Positions 1 through 8,918 of a stretch of 64,000 nucleotides of DNA are shown piece by piece (within the stretch, counting starts at the first letter, position 1; each line of letters starts with the position of its first letter). Under the pieces are notes generated by a model, which saw only the letters and a program-made list of their open reading frames with translations, did not search any database and was not told the origin of the DNA. The DNA comes from [Clostridium] clostridioforme AGR2157 (GTDB taxonomy: Bacteria; Bacillota; Clostridia; Lachnospirales; Lachnospiraceae): NCBI RefSeq assembly GCF_000424325.1, contig NZ_KE384163.1, positions 154,797-218,796 on the forward strand, given 5' to 3'. Position numbers and translations under genes: made by a program.

Positions 1-93
1 TGAGTTGGTGGACACGTCCTCACTGCTGATGTCCTCCTCCAGGGCAAGACGTATGTATTTGTCAGCAACAAGCTGCATGGTAATTGGATTCAT
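1..93 (-). CDS. nadC: Nicotinate-nucleotide pyrophosphorylase (quinolinate phosphoribosyltransferase), N-terminal part, runs off window
   Basis: The first 31 codons of a minus-strand gene that continues beyond base 1. The ATG at 93-91 has a GGGAG ribosome site about 10 bases upstream. The start MNPITMQLVADKYIRLA followed by an acidic LEEDISSEDVST stretch matches NadC N-termini. NadC joins quinolinate to PRPP to give nicotinate mononucleotide in the cytoplasm. The start codon lies inside the 3' end of nadB (32-base overlap), so the two are translationally coupled. Family assignment rests on a short N-terminus plus the nadA-nadB context. Confidence 0.85.
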   Translation of the reverse strand, partial: MNPITMQLVADKYIRLALEEDISSEDVSTNS

Positions 94-1279
94 AATTAAT
101 TCTCCCTTTCTGGCTGTTCTCTATTCTTTTTGCGGCTTTCCCGGCAAACACCAGGCTCTCCAACAGGCTGTTGCTGGCCAGGCGGTTCTTTCCGTGAACC
201 CCGTTGCAGCTGGTTTCACCCACTGCGTACAGATGCTCCATGGTGGTTCTGGAATCCAGGTCCACCCACACGCCGCCCATAAAATAATGCTGGGCAGGCA
301 CCACCGGGATGGGCTCCCTTGTGATGTCATAACCTTCCTCAAGGCAGGTTTCATATATATGTGGAAAATGTTCCCGTATGGTTTCACGGGGCATGGGCGC
401 AAAGGACAGCCAAACATGCCTGCTTCCCTCTTTTTCCATCTCAGCTTCAATGGCCTGGGATACCGCGTCCCTGGGCAGCAGCTCATTGACAAAGCGTTCT
501 CCTTTGCCGTTAAGGAGCACAGCTCCTTCGCCCCGGGCTGATTCCGAGATGAGAAAGGACCTGCCGGGCTTTTCCGTGTAAAGGCTGGTGGGATGTATCT
601 GGACGTAATCCAGGTGCTCCAGTTTTACGCCATGCTTGCGGGCAACGGTCAGCGCGTCACCTGTAAGACAGGGAAAATTAGTGGAATGCTGGTAGAGTCC
701 TCCGATGCCCCCGGTGGCCATGACCGTGTCCCGGGCGTGTATGGAGAGGGTACTGCCGTCCCCTGTCCTGGCCAGGATGCCGGCACAGGCTCCGTTTGCG
801 GTCAGAATATCCGTCATGACAGTGTATTCCATGATATTCACATTGGGGAGCGCGGCTGTTTGTTCCTGGAGAACCGTGGTGATGGCTTTACCGGTGATGT
901 CCTCATGAAAACAGATTCTGGGCCTGGAATGGGCGCCTTCCTTCGTATATTTTAAACTACCATCCGGGTTCTTGTCAAACCCTACTCCTAGCTCCAGAAG
1001 ATGCCGGATGATGCCGGGGCTGGTGCGTATCATCAAATCCACGCTCTCCTTCCGGTTTTCATAATGACCGGCCCTCATGGTGTCCTCAAAGTATGACTCA
1101 TAGTCGTCCTCGCCCCGGAGCACGCAGATGCCCCCCTGGGCCAGCATGGAATCACAGGTGTCCATATCCTCCTTGCATATCATCAGAACATGCAGGTCCT
1201 TTGGCAGATTCAGGGCAGTGTAAAGCCCTGCCGCCCCGCACCCCGCGATCACCACATCACAGTATATATGTTTTGTCAT
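62..1279 (-). CDS. nadB: L-aspartate oxidase / fumarate reductase-type flavoprotein
   Basis: 405-residue soluble flavoenzyme that oxidises L-aspartate to iminoaspartate, the substrate NadA condenses with dihydroxyacetone phosphate. The FAD dinucleotide-binding glycine motif GCGAAG sits at residues 13-18; MLAQGGI, the HSRPRICF segment, a second MATGGIGGLY flavin loop and the C-terminal signature HGKNRLASNSLLE follow in family order. It is shorter than the about 540-residue E. coli enzyme because it lacks most of the C-terminal helical extension, as is common in Firmicutes. The start has an AAGGAGG site 9 bases upstream. It is the middle gene of nadA-nadB-nadC and overlaps nadC. Confidence 0.95.
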   Translation of the reverse strand: MTKHIYCDVVIAGCGAAGLYTALNLPKDLHVLMICKEDMDTCDSMLAQGGICVLRGEDDYESYFEDTMRAGHYENRKESVDLMIRTSPGIIRHLLELGVGFDKNPDGSLKYTKEGAHSRPRICFHEDITGKAITTVLQEQTAALPNVNIMEYTVMTDILTANGACAGILARTGDGSTLSIHARDTVMATGGIGGLYQHSTNFPCLTGDALTVARKHGVKLEHLDYVQIHPTSLYTEKPGRSFLISESARGEGAVLLNGKGERFVNELLPRDAVSQAIEAEMEKEGSRHVWLSFAPMPRETIREHFPHIYETCLEEGYDITREPIPVVPAQHYFMGGVWVDLDSRTTMEHLYAVGETSCNGVHGKNRLASNSLLESLVFAGKAAKRIENSQKGRINYESNYHAACC

Positions 1280-1319
1280 TTCCTAATGCCTCCTTATGAA
1301 ATCGACTGTCTGAAATCGA

Positions 1320-1344
1320 CCGCCTGAAATCTGCTTTCAGGCGG
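1320..1344 (-). other. Intercistronic hairpin between nadA and nadB
   Basis: A perfect 10-bp inverted repeat (1320-1329 and 1335-1344, 5-base loop) begins directly at the nadA stop codon. On the minus strand it is not followed by a T run, so it is more likely an mRNA processing or stability element or a weak attenuator than a full terminator. The 65-base gap also has the decamer TGAAATCGAC twice (1297-1306 and 1311-1320). Confidence 0.5.
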
Positions 1345-2250
1345 CTACCGGGCCAGATTAAGCATTTGCTCCAGAGCCCTGCCGGCCGACGGGACATAGG
1401 CTTTGGGTACGGATGCCTGATTCTGTCCTGTGCGCAGGACATGGATGATTTTGTCCAGTGTTATCTTTTTCATATCCCGGCAAATTGGTTCTGTATCAGG
1501 AAAATAAAAGTGTTTGCCCGGATTCTGCCGTTCCAGTTCATGGCGCACGCCGTTTTCCGTGCAGATGATGAATTCCCGGGAAGTGCTGCCGGCGGCGAAT
1601 TTGAGAATTCCGGTGGTGGAACCGATATAATCAGCCAGCTCAAGTACCTGGGCATTGCATTCCGGGTGGGCCAGTACCTGGGCGTTTGGATGGATTTCCT
1701 TTAAGGCGGATACCTCCTTGGGAGACATCTGGTCGTGGACAGGGCAGCAGCCGTTTACCGGCATCACATGCTTTTCAGGCACCTGGCTGGCCACGTACCG
1801 TCCCAGGTTCTTATCCGGTATGAAAAGGATGTCCCGGTTTGGCAGGTTTCTTACAATCTGGACCGCATTGGCAGATGTGACGCACACATCGGACCAGGAC
1901 TTGATTTCGGCAGTGGAATTGATGTAACAGACCACTGCAAGGTCAGGATATTCCCTTCTGTATTGTTCCACTTCCTCCTTTGTTACCATGTGGGCCATGG
2001 GACAGTCTGCCTGTGCGTCGGGCATCAGGACCACCTTGTCCGGACTCAGGAGCTTTCCGCTTTCTCCCATGAAGGAGACACCGCAGAACACCATGGTTCT
2101 GCGGTCAAGACCGGCCGCAACCTTGCTCAAATAGAAAGAATCTCCTATGTAATCCGCCACTTCCTGTACCTGGGGATCCACATAGTAATGGGCCAGGATG
2201 ACCGCGTCCTGCTTTGCTTTTAACTGCTCTATTTCTTCCTGCTTTGTCAT
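1345..2250 (-). CDS. nadA: Quinolinate synthase A
   Basis: 301-residue [4Fe-4S] enzyme that condenses iminoaspartate with dihydroxyacetone phosphate to quinolinate. The three cluster cysteines sit in the expected contexts: ADCPMAH (about residue 83), NGCCPVHDQ in the middle and PICRDMKKITL near the C-terminus. ILAHYYVDPQVQEVADYIGD and the HPECNAQVLELADYIGST block are family hallmarks. I chose the ATG at 2250 because AGGGG lies just upstream; the longer reading from 2292 adds 14 unconserved residues without a ribosome site. First gene of the operon. The oxygen-sensitive cluster fits an anaerobe. Confidence 0.95.
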   Translation of the reverse strand: MTKQEEIEQLKAKQDAVILAHYYVDPQVQEVADYIGDSFYLSKVAAGLDRRTMVFCGVSFMGESGKLLSPDKVVLMPDAQADCPMAHMVTKEEVEQYRREYPDLAVVCYINSTAEIKSWSDVCVTSANAVQIVRNLPNRDILFIPDKNLGRYVASQVPEKHVMPVNGCCPVHDQMSPKEVSALKEIHPNAQVLAHPECNAQVLELADYIGSTTGILKFAAGSTSREFIICTENGVRHELERQNPGKHFYFPDTEPICRDMKKITLDKIIHVLRTGQNQASVPKAYVPSAGRALEQMLNLAR

Positions 2251-2317
2251 AATTTCCCCTGTTCTGCCGGCAGAGTGACACCGGCTTTTCATTTGGCTTT
2301 CTGTTTATGTCTGCAAC

Positions 2318-2346
2318 AGTATAGCACATATATTTACATATGACAA
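2318..2346 (-). promoter_or_regulatory. Promoter of nadABC
   Basis: On the minus strand TTGTCA (2341-2346), a 17-base spacer and TATACT (2318-2323), a near-consensus housekeeping promoter about 68 bases upstream of the nadA start. The bases over the -35 read GTGTCTTGTCA; a NiaR/YrxA-type niacin repressor site would be expected here in clostridia, but I cannot confirm one from sequence alone. Confidence 0.7.
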
Positions 2347-2433
2347 GACACATTGGGCGTTAAATTTATCCCGGAATAAAGCGGTCCGCGTAATTGTAAG
2401 GATTATTAAAGAAAAGTTCAGCACTGAAAAAAG

Positions 2434-2448
2434 ATGATATGGTAAAAT
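2434..2448 (+). promoter_or_regulatory. Extended -10 promoter upstream of the large lipoprotein gene
   Basis: ATGATATGGTAAAAT holds an extended -10 (TGG-TAAAAT). The same 15-mer occurs at 8031-8045 before the SseB-like gene, where a good -35 exists. Here the -35 region is poor, so the extended -10 would carry recognition. Confidence 0.4.
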
Positions 2449-2512
2449 TAGGATAGGAATTATGCCGGACGTTTTCTGACGCGGCGCAGCGTTCTAAACG
2501 AGGAGGATTAAT

Positions 2513-4255
2513 ATGAAAAAAATCCACGGAATATCAGCTTACAGAAAAAAACTCTGCAGAATACGAATTCACAGGATAACAGTCCCGGGACTTGCGGCAT
2601 GTCTTTTGTTCATGGCTGTAAGTCTGGCGGCCTGCCAATCAGCGGCCAGCGGGACCGGGGAACAGAAGGAGAGCAGCGCGGATGTCCGGGGACAGGGCGG
2701 CACAGGACAGAAGGACAGGGAGAATGGTGCCCCGGAAGGAGAGAACGTCCAGGAAGCAGAGGAGTCTCAAAGGCAGAGGGACGCGCCGGGAACACCGGCT
2801 ATGGGAGATGGACAGGAGACGGCTAAGGCGGAGAAGGGGGCAGACGGTCCGGGGACAGTGGACCGGTGGCAGATGGTTCCCGAATACGGCATATGTAAAA
2901 AGGGGGAACCGGCCCTGTATGTATTGGACATGGACGCAAGCCAGATGAAAACAGATGAGGATGGAGTCAGCGCCAGGCTTCTTTCTGCGGTGTATCAGGA
3001 TAACGTGATCAGCGTCAGGGTGAAGCTGAGGGATGATACCGTGACCCTGATACCGGATGAGAAGGTAAAGGAGATTTTGAAACAGGAGGAGGAAAAACAG
3101 AAAAAACAGGAACAGGGGATTTACACAATTTGGGATGACAGCTATTTCTGTATTGACAGTGATAAAAACATTTACGGACACAGTGCGTTTCGGGACAGAA
3201 TACGGGCGGAAAAGAAAGCGCAGAAGGAGGAAGGCGCAAGGGCGGTCACCTTTGACCGTATTAACGGCAAGGGAATGGCCGGACTGGGCTTTGCCCAGCA
3301 GCAAAACAGCATCTCTTACAAAGATAATGGAAAGGGCGGCTACTACATATCCGAAGTGTCGGAGAAAACCATAGGAAAGGGCCGGTTTACATTGGATGAG
3401 CCGGAGGGTGTCTATGAACTCTGGCTGGACGGCTTTAAAGAACCTATGAAAATCGTTTTTAAGAGGGCGCCTGCCTATGATTCGCTGGAGGATATAAAGG
3501 GAATGGTGGACCACGAAGGATTTTACGGGATGGCAGAGGAGAGAGTGGAGGAGGACGGTCTCAGGCTTACCACCTATACCTACTCACAGGATGGATACAG
3601 GATCGGATTCAGCCGCGGAAAACTGATGGCTACGCTGTCAGATGGAAGGACCACCGAACTGGTGCCTGTGCTGGGGGAACAGCTGACAACATCACTGGAC
3701 CAGCTGTCCGGCATTCGGCCCAGAAGCATTCAGGAGACACTGTACAGGATACCAGAGGGAGCTGTGGTTACGGAAGCGTCCCTGCATGCGGAGAAACCCA
3801 TCGTCATATCGCCGGAGCAGGGAACAGTGCTGGAGATACCTGTTTCCGGGGAGCGGCAGCCTCTGGATATGGTGGTGGAATTCAGGGACTGCAGGATATA
3901 TCTGAACGGAGTCAGTCCCATGGATGAACTTTATCAATATGGCACGGATGAAAACGGAAACCCTCTTACCAAGCATATGGCCTACATCGATGCCAGGGCA
4001 GAGATGAGGGACGCGGATAAGAACCTGTACTACGTAAATGCGGTGCAGCCGGAGAAAGGCCAGGAGGACAGTTCCAAAGACCCCTTAAAAACCGTATACG
4101 CAATGGCGGATATGGCAGGGGCAGACAAATATAATGCGGGTGAGCTGGCCGGATTCAAGGCAGTATACCAGGAGGGGGAATCTGTAATCCGGCTGAAGCT
4201 TCAAAGCCCCTCCTATGGATGGAACCAGGAATTTGTACTGCCGGTACAGATGTGA
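2513..4255 (+). CDS. Large secreted lipoprotein of unknown function
   Basis: 580 residues. A basic N-terminus, a hydrophobic segment (about residues 22-40) and the lipobox LAAC (Cys about 41) predict export and lipid anchoring. The mature start is a long low-complexity linker rich in Glu, Gly and Gln (about 45-115); the rest is a mixed domain with no motif I recognise. AGGAGG precedes the ATG by 6-7 bases. It is followed by a decayed second lipoprotein and a class B PBP on the same strand, so a cell-envelope role is likely. The minus-strand reading over it is a composition artefact. Confidence 0.75.
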   Translation: MKKIHGISAYRKKLCRIRIHRITVPGLAACLLFMAVSLAACQSAASGTGEQKESSADVRGQGGTGQKDRENGAPEGENVQEAEESQRQRDAPGTPAMGDGQETAKAEKGADGPGTVDRWQMVPEYGICKKGEPALYVLDMDASQMKTDEDGVSARLLSAVYQDNVISVRVKLRDDTVTLIPDEKVKEILKQEEEKQKKQEQGIYTIWDDSYFCIDSDKNIYGHSAFRDRIRAEKKAQKEEGARAVTFDRINGKGMAGLGFAQQQNSISYKDNGKGGYYISEVSEKTIGKGRFTLDEPEGVYELWLDGFKEPMKIVFKRAPAYDSLEDIKGMVDHEGFYGMAEERVEEDGLRLTTYTYSQDGYRIGFSRGKLMATLSDGRTTELVPVLGEQLTTSLDQLSGIRPRSIQETLYRIPEGAVVTEASLHAEKPIVISPEQGTVLEIPVSGERQPLDMVVEFRDCRIYLNGVSPMDELYQYGTDENGNPLTKHMAYIDARAEMRDADKNLYYVNAVQPEKGQEDSSKDPLKTVYAMADMAGADKYNAGELAGFKAVYQEGESVIRLKLQSPSYGWNQEFVLPVQM

Positions 4256-4277
4256 CCGGATAAAAGGAGAAGACTGT

Positions 4278-4558
4278 TTGCAGAATCATATCAGGAATAT
4301 TATCCTGTCCTTAGGCACGGCCGCGGCCATGGCGGTCATCACAGGAACGGCCGGGTGCGGCCGGGTTCCCCATATAGCTCACGCTGACCGGACTGAGAAC
4401 GCGTCTGCTGCTTTGCCGGACTGTTCCAGTGTGTAAAAACAGGGGAAGGGTGGAAGATAGACAGGACCCTGGACCTGAACATCCTGGGAGCCGGAGCAAC
4501 GCAGGGAGACTATCCGGGTTTTCTTCTTTTTTTCTTAATTATTCGGTTGCGCTATTGA
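4278..4558 (+). pseudogene. Decayed small lipoprotein gene (frameshifted)
   Basis: An AAAGGAGA site leads a TTG at 4278 whose product is a clear lipoprotein signal (hydrophobic run, then TGTAGC lipobox) and stops at 4434 after 52 codons. Sense-like coding resumes one frame back: VKTGEGWKIDRTLDLNIL then GAGATQGDYPGF, stopping at 4556-4558. The simplest reading is one short lipoprotein broken by a single-frame shift near 4425 and truncated after about 40 further codons. I do not recognise the family. It could instead be two unrelated short readings. Confidence 0.4.
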
Positions 4559-4650
4559 TTTTGCCTGCTGCATGTGCAACAATTTATAGATGGATTCAGC
4601 CAAGGTATGTCTGGACCGGTATAATCATGGATATTTGAGAGGAATATAAA

Positions 4651-6873
4651 ATGAGAAGCAGAAGAAAACGAAGAAGATCAAGGGCGGTTATTATCATTCC
4701 CCTGGTCTTGGTGTGTCTTGCGGCCGCTGCTGCGGGCATGGCATTTTTATGGTTTGCAAAGGGGCAGGCCGGTGTACGGCGGGCCACGCCGGATGAACGG
4801 TTCATGGAGTATATAGGATACCTGACTGAGGGAAATTACGAGGCCATGTACCGGATGCTGGATTCCGGAAGCCGTATGGACATCAGCCAGGAGGATTTTA
4901 TCACCAGAAATAAGAATATATACGAGGGCATCGGCGCTTCCTCCATCCGGGTGGATATTACCGGAGTGGAGGAGAAGGAGGACCAGGGGATTCAGACGGT
5001 CAGCTATGAGACCAGCATGGAGAGCTCCGCAGGCCCCATCCATTTTTTGAACCGGGTGGATTTTAAGCTGGAGGCATCCTCTGAGGCAGCCGGGACAGAA
5101 GGCTATGAGAGTGAAGAGGCCGGAAAGAAAAAGAATGGAAAGAAAGACGAAGAATACAGGCTGATCTGGAACGACCGCGTCATATTTCCCAACCTGAGCT
5201 GGAACGACAAGGTAAGGGTCACCACGGATAAGGCCGTAAGGGGAAGCGTCCTGGACCGAAACGGTATTATGCTGGCCGGAAAGGGCAGCGCATCCATGGT
5301 GGGGCTTGTGCCGGGAAAGATGAGCCGGGAGGCGGATAAATATTCAGAGGACGACTTAAACCGGCTTTCAGAGCTTTTAGGCGTTTCTGCTGACAGCATC
5401 CGCAAAAAGCTGTCGGCTGGCTGGGTTAAGGATGATTCCCTTGTTCCCATTAAGACGCTAAAGAAGGTGGATGAGCTCAATCTCCAGTCCCAACTTCCGG
5501 AGGATGAGAATGTACAGAACAGGGCGCTTCAGGACGAACTTCTGACCATTCCGGGCGTCATGATCACAGATACGCCTGTCAGGTATTATCCCCTGGGCGA
5601 GAAAGCGGCCCATCTGGTGGGCTATGTACAGAATGTGACGGCAGAGGATCTTGAGGAGCACAAGGGGGAAGGATATCTGTCAGACAGCGTCATAGGCAGG
5701 AGCGGCATGGAAGGTCTGTTTGAGAAGGAGTTAAAGGGACAGAATGGCCGCATTATATCCATTGTCACGTCCCAGGGAGAAGAAAAGCAGGTTTTGGCAG
5801 CCATTCCCAGAATTGACGGCCAGGATATTACCCTCACCATAGACAGCAGCCTGCAGGAGATGGTGTATGATGCATTTGAGGACAGCAAAAGCTGTACAGT
5901 GGCCATGAATCCCTACACAGGAGAGGTTCTGGCTCTGGTGAACACCCCCAGCTATGATGACAATGACTTCATCCTGGGCATGTCGGAGGAAACCTGGGCC
6001 GGGCTGAATGAGGATGAGAGAAAGCCCATGCTAAACCGTTTCAGGCAGCGCTTTGCCCCCGGCTCCTCCTTTAAGCCCATCACAGGCGTCATCGGCCTTA
6101 CCACAGGCGCCCTTACGCCGGATGAGAATTTCGGGGAGGACGCGGCAGGACTAAGCTGGCAGAAGGATGCGGGCTGGGGCGGATATTACGTTACCACCCT
6201 TCACGGCTACAGCCCGGTCAACCTTAAAAATGCCTATATTTACTCGGATAACATATACTTTGCAAGGGCAGCCCTGAAAATCGGCAAAGACGATTTTATG
6301 GAAGGGCTGGACCGGCTGGGATTTAACCAGAAGCTTCCCTTTGAAATCTCGGTGGCGGAATCCCAGTACTCCAATACGGACCAGATTGAAACGGAAATCC
6401 AGCTGGCGGACAGCGGATACGGTCAGGGCCAGGTGCTGGTAAATCCCGTCCATCTGGCATCCCTTTATACCATGTACCTCAACCGGGGAAAGGTCCTGAA
6501 GCCCTATCTTGTATACAAGGATACACCGGAGCCGGAGGTCTGGATTGAGGATGCCTGCACACCGGAAACAGCAGAGATCGTGGAGGACGGAATGAAGGCT
6601 GTAATCAGTTCGGAACACGGCACAGGACACGCTGCCATGCGTTCAGACATCACCCTGGCAGGAAAGACAGGAACAGCTGAGATAAAAGCATCCAAGGAAG
6701 ATACAAGCGGCACGGAACTGGGATGGTTTGCCGTGTACACGGCTGATGCGGATATGCAGAAGCCGGTTCTTATGGTCAGTATGGTGGAGGATGTGAAAAA
6801 CGCCGGAGGAAGCGGCCTGGTGGTCAGAAAGTCCAGGGATGTGCTGGGAGCCTATATACCGTCAGGACAGTAG
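4651..6873 (+). CDS. Class B penicillin-binding protein (D,D-transpeptidase) with MecA-N/NTF2-like domain
   Basis: 740 residues: short basic tail, one membrane helix (about 12-35), an NTF2-like MecA-N domain (about 45-165), a PBP dimerisation domain and a C-terminal transpeptidase domain. The catalytic triad of motifs is intact: S472-S-F-K475 (nucleophile Ser472), SDN at 532-534 and KTGTAE at 672-677. It cross-links peptidoglycan outside the membrane. The architecture matches clostridial PBP3/PBP2a-like proteins often linked to low beta-lactam affinity, but sequence alone cannot show resistance. GAGG lies 10-12 bases before the ATG, and a TATAAT at 4620-4625 could be its -10. Confidence 0.93.
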   Translation: MRSRRKRRRSRAVIIIPLVLVCLAAAAAGMAFLWFAKGQAGVRRATPDERFMEYIGYLTEGNYEAMYRMLDSGSRMDISQEDFITRNKNIYEGIGASSIRVDITGVEEKEDQGIQTVSYETSMESSAGPIHFLNRVDFKLEASSEAAGTEGYESEEAGKKKNGKKDEEYRLIWNDRVIFPNLSWNDKVRVTTDKAVRGSVLDRNGIMLAGKGSASMVGLVPGKMSREADKYSEDDLNRLSELLGVSADSIRKKLSAGWVKDDSLVPIKTLKKVDELNLQSQLPEDENVQNRALQDELLTIPGVMITDTPVRYYPLGEKAAHLVGYVQNVTAEDLEEHKGEGYLSDSVIGRSGMEGLFEKELKGQNGRIISIVTSQGEEKQVLAAIPRIDGQDITLTIDSSLQEMVYDAFEDSKSCTVAMNPYTGEVLALVNTPSYDDNDFILGMSEETWAGLNEDERKPMLNRFRQRFAPGSSFKPITGVIGLTTGALTPDENFGEDAAGLSWQKDAGWGGYYVTTLHGYSPVNLKNAYIYSDNIYFARAALKIGKDDFMEGLDRLGFNQKLPFEISVAESQYSNTDQIETEIQLADSGYGQGQVLVNPVHLASLYTMYLNRGKVLKPYLVYKDTPEPEVWIEDACTPETAEIVEDGMKAVISSEHGTGHAAMRSDITLAGKTGTAEIKASKEDTSGTELGWFAVYTADADMQKPVLMVSMVEDVKNAGGSGLVVRKSRDVLGAYIPSGQ

Positions 6874-6956
6874 GACAATCCGGAGATATAAACATATACT
6901 ATTAGTGAGGAGGTAATAAACGGAAACTGTGTATGGGGGGATTGGAGGGGAAATCA

Positions 6957-7970
6957 ATGCCTATGGATTCATTTTCATCAGAGGGGATTTTACGGAGGCT
7001 CATCAGGCTTCCCTATCTCCCGCTGTATGTCGGTGTACTGAATGCGGCGGTGGAACTGGATGTCTTTTCGGGCCTTACCCAGCGTAAGAGCGTCAGGGAG
7101 CTTTCAGAGGAGAGAGGGTGGAATGAAGATAACACGCGGTATTTCCTGGACGCCCTTTACTGTCTGGGATTTATCTGGAAAAGGGATGGGATGTACTGTA
7201 ACTGCAGGGAAACGGACCGCTACCTTGTAAAAGGCAGGCCGGAATACATCGGCGGCCATCTGGCCTTTAACTGCGCAGAGGAGTGCATGGGATGCAGGGA
7301 TATTAAGAGGCTGGTTGAAGACGGCCCCGGCGGGGGCCATGGACTGGGAGGGCAGCTGACCTTTGAGCAGTACGTACAGAACATGCGGGAGTCTCAAATG
7401 GGCTTCCGCCAGACTGAGATACAGAGAATGGTAAGAGAACTTCCGGAATATCCGGTAATCAGGAAAATTCTGGATTTAGGCTGCGCAACGGGGCTGCTGG
7501 GCCTGGGAGTGATTGGGGAACGGGAGGATATATCCGGGATTCTCTATGACCGCCCTGCTATGGAACCGGCAATCCGGGAGTCCATCCGTCTCACCGGCCT
7601 GGAAGGGCGGGCGGTTCCTATGACAGGGGATTACCTGGCGGATGATATAGGGGAGGGCTATGACCTGATTATGGCCATAGCCACCTTAAGCTTCGTGGAA
7701 CAGGAGCTGGCCAGCCTTATGAAGAAGCTTTATAAGGCCATGAATCCGGGCGGCGTGCTGCTTTGCTATTCAGAGGGAATCGAACGGGATGGCTCGGGCC
7801 CGTGGGACATGATGCTGGGCTGGCTTCCGTACAACATGCAGGGCTATGACCTTGGATTGAAAAAGAATGAAATAGCAGAGGCTGCCATGGTAGCCGGCTT
7901 CAGGAGCGCTGAGAAACGGACCGGGATCTATTCCACGGGCAATGTGGATGTGGATATATTCAGAAAATAA
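6957..7970 (+). CDS. SAM-dependent methyltransferase with N-terminal winged-helix dimerisation domain
   Basis: About 337 residues. The N-terminal 95 residues (LPLYVGVLNAAVELDVFSGL, then RELSEERGWN) are the dimerisation/winged-helix fold of O-methyltransferases. The SAM-binding motif I is KILDLGCATGLLGLG, and MAIATLSFVEQ plus NPGGVLLCYSEG give the later Rossmann strands. Substrate unknown; relatives act on small hydroxylated or quinone-like molecules. The ATG at 6957 has GGAGGGG 6 bases upstream; an in-frame ATG at 6933 is the alternative and has GAGGAGG at a poorer distance. The gene follows the PBP by 80 bases and may be cotranscribed. Confidence 0.8.
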   Translation: MPMDSFSSEGILRRLIRLPYLPLYVGVLNAAVELDVFSGLTQRKSVRELSEERGWNEDNTRYFLDALYCLGFIWKRDGMYCNCRETDRYLVKGRPEYIGGHLAFNCAEECMGCRDIKRLVEDGPGGGHGLGGQLTFEQYVQNMRESQMGFRQTEIQRMVRELPEYPVIRKILDLGCATGLLGLGVIGEREDISGILYDRPAMEPAIRESIRLTGLEGRAVPMTGDYLADDIGEGYDLIMAIATLSFVEQELASLMKKLYKAMNPGGVLLCYSEGIERDGSGPWDMMLGWLPYNMQGYDLGLKKNEIAEAAMVAGFRSAEKRTGIYSTGNVDVDIFRK

Positions 7971-8016
7971 CTTGGTAAAAAGCCGTAGCCCGGACAGCGA
8001 AGCAGGGAGGTCTCGC

Positions 8017-8045
8017 TTGGCAATGGGTTTATGATATGGTAAAAT
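8017..8045 (+). promoter_or_regulatory. Promoter of the SseB-like gene
   Basis: TTGGCA (8017-8022), 17-base spacer, TAAAAT (8040-8045), with a TGG extension before the -10. It lies 57 bases before the start codon at 8102. Confidence 0.65.
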
Positions 8046-8101
8046 AATAAAGCTGTGTATCATTTGAAAAGAGGGAAAAACCATAAAGGAGAAACAAACA
8101 A

Positions 8102-8872
8102 ATGAAACCGAATGAAACTACAGGAAAACAGGAAATCATGTACCGTCTTAAGAACGCAGGGGAGCTTTACGTTCTGCTTTCCATGTGTACGGGAGAGCCC
8201 TATGTGGTCTGCGACCAGGAAACCTATGATGACGAAATCATTGTTTTCTTTGACGGTCAGGCAGCCATAAAGGAGTCAAAAGAACAGACCGAGGCAGGAA
8301 TACCTGTCAGGCCCATGAAGCTGGAGAACAGGCAGTTCCTGATGTTCTACACCAGCCTTTATACTCTTGGGGTCAATGCGCTGCTGGTAAAAGACGGCGG
8401 GAGAGACTGCCTGATTCAGCTGCAGGACTTTGTGAAGCGCAATAATCAGCAGGGACAGGAGTCGGGGGAGAAGATATGGGTGGAGAATCCGTCCCTTCAT
8501 CTGACCATGCTGTATTACATGCAGGAACTGAGAAGGAAACCGGGGCAGGAGAACCTGCCGCAGATTAAGGAATGGCAGGATGAGATTTCCAATGATTTCG
8601 GCAAGGGCAGTTTCATTGTTCCTGTGGAGAAGGAGGGTAAGGGGCTGGCAGCTGTAAAGGTGAACGAACAGTTATTCCAGGCCATCTTTACAGACATATT
8701 AGAGTTCCAGAGGTTTAACCGGGAGGGAAAACTGCGCCCCCTTGTGGTGACGGCTGACAAGATACCACAAATCATGACAGAAGAGGCAAAGGGCGTGATC
8801 CTCAATCCCATGGGAGTCAGGATGCCTCTGCAGATTAAGAGAACGGCCGGCCAGACGAAACAGAATGCTTAA
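8102..8872 (+). CDS. SseB-family protein
   Basis: 256 residues, soluble, no signal. The N-terminal half (LYVLLSMCTGEPYVVCDQE, then the aligned FYTSLYTLGVNALLV) and the C-terminal GVILNPMGVRMPLQI motif are characteristic of the SseB N-terminal-like fold, a domain of unknown biochemical role found widely in Gram-positive bacteria. The sequence between is charged and helical. It has its own promoter and a GGAGAA site. It ends convergently against the XRE regulator gene. Confidence 0.65.
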   Translation: MKPNETTGKQEIMYRLKNAGELYVLLSMCTGEPYVVCDQETYDDEIIVFFDGQAAIKESKEQTEAGIPVRPMKLENRQFLMFYTSLYTLGVNALLVKDGGRDCLIQLQDFVKRNNQQGQESGEKIWVENPSLHLTMLYYMQELRRKPGQENLPQIKEWQDEISNDFGKGSFIVPVEKEGKGLAAVKVNEQLFQAIFTDILEFQRFNREGKLRPLVVTADKIPQIMTEEAKGVILNPMGVRMPLQIKRTAGQTKQNA

Positions 8873-8886
8873 AATGTGAGAAAAAG

Positions 8887-8914
8887 GCTGCGATGAGGCA
8901 AAACTCACCGCAGC
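8887..8914 (-). terminator. Shared terminator hairpin
   Basis: GCTGCG-a-TGAG, loop, CTCA-c-CGCAGC forms a stem with one mismatch. On the minus strand it is followed by a T-rich tract (bases 8873-8886), so it terminates the XRE gene and probably also stops the plus-strand SseB transcript. Confidence 0.65.
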
Positions 8915-8918
8915 TTGG

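Noticed and set aside
2639-3514. 291-codon minus-strand reading over the large lipoprotein
   Set aside because: No ribosome site, low-complexity Leu/Phe-rich product, and the opposite strand has a signal peptide, lipobox and strong ribosome site.
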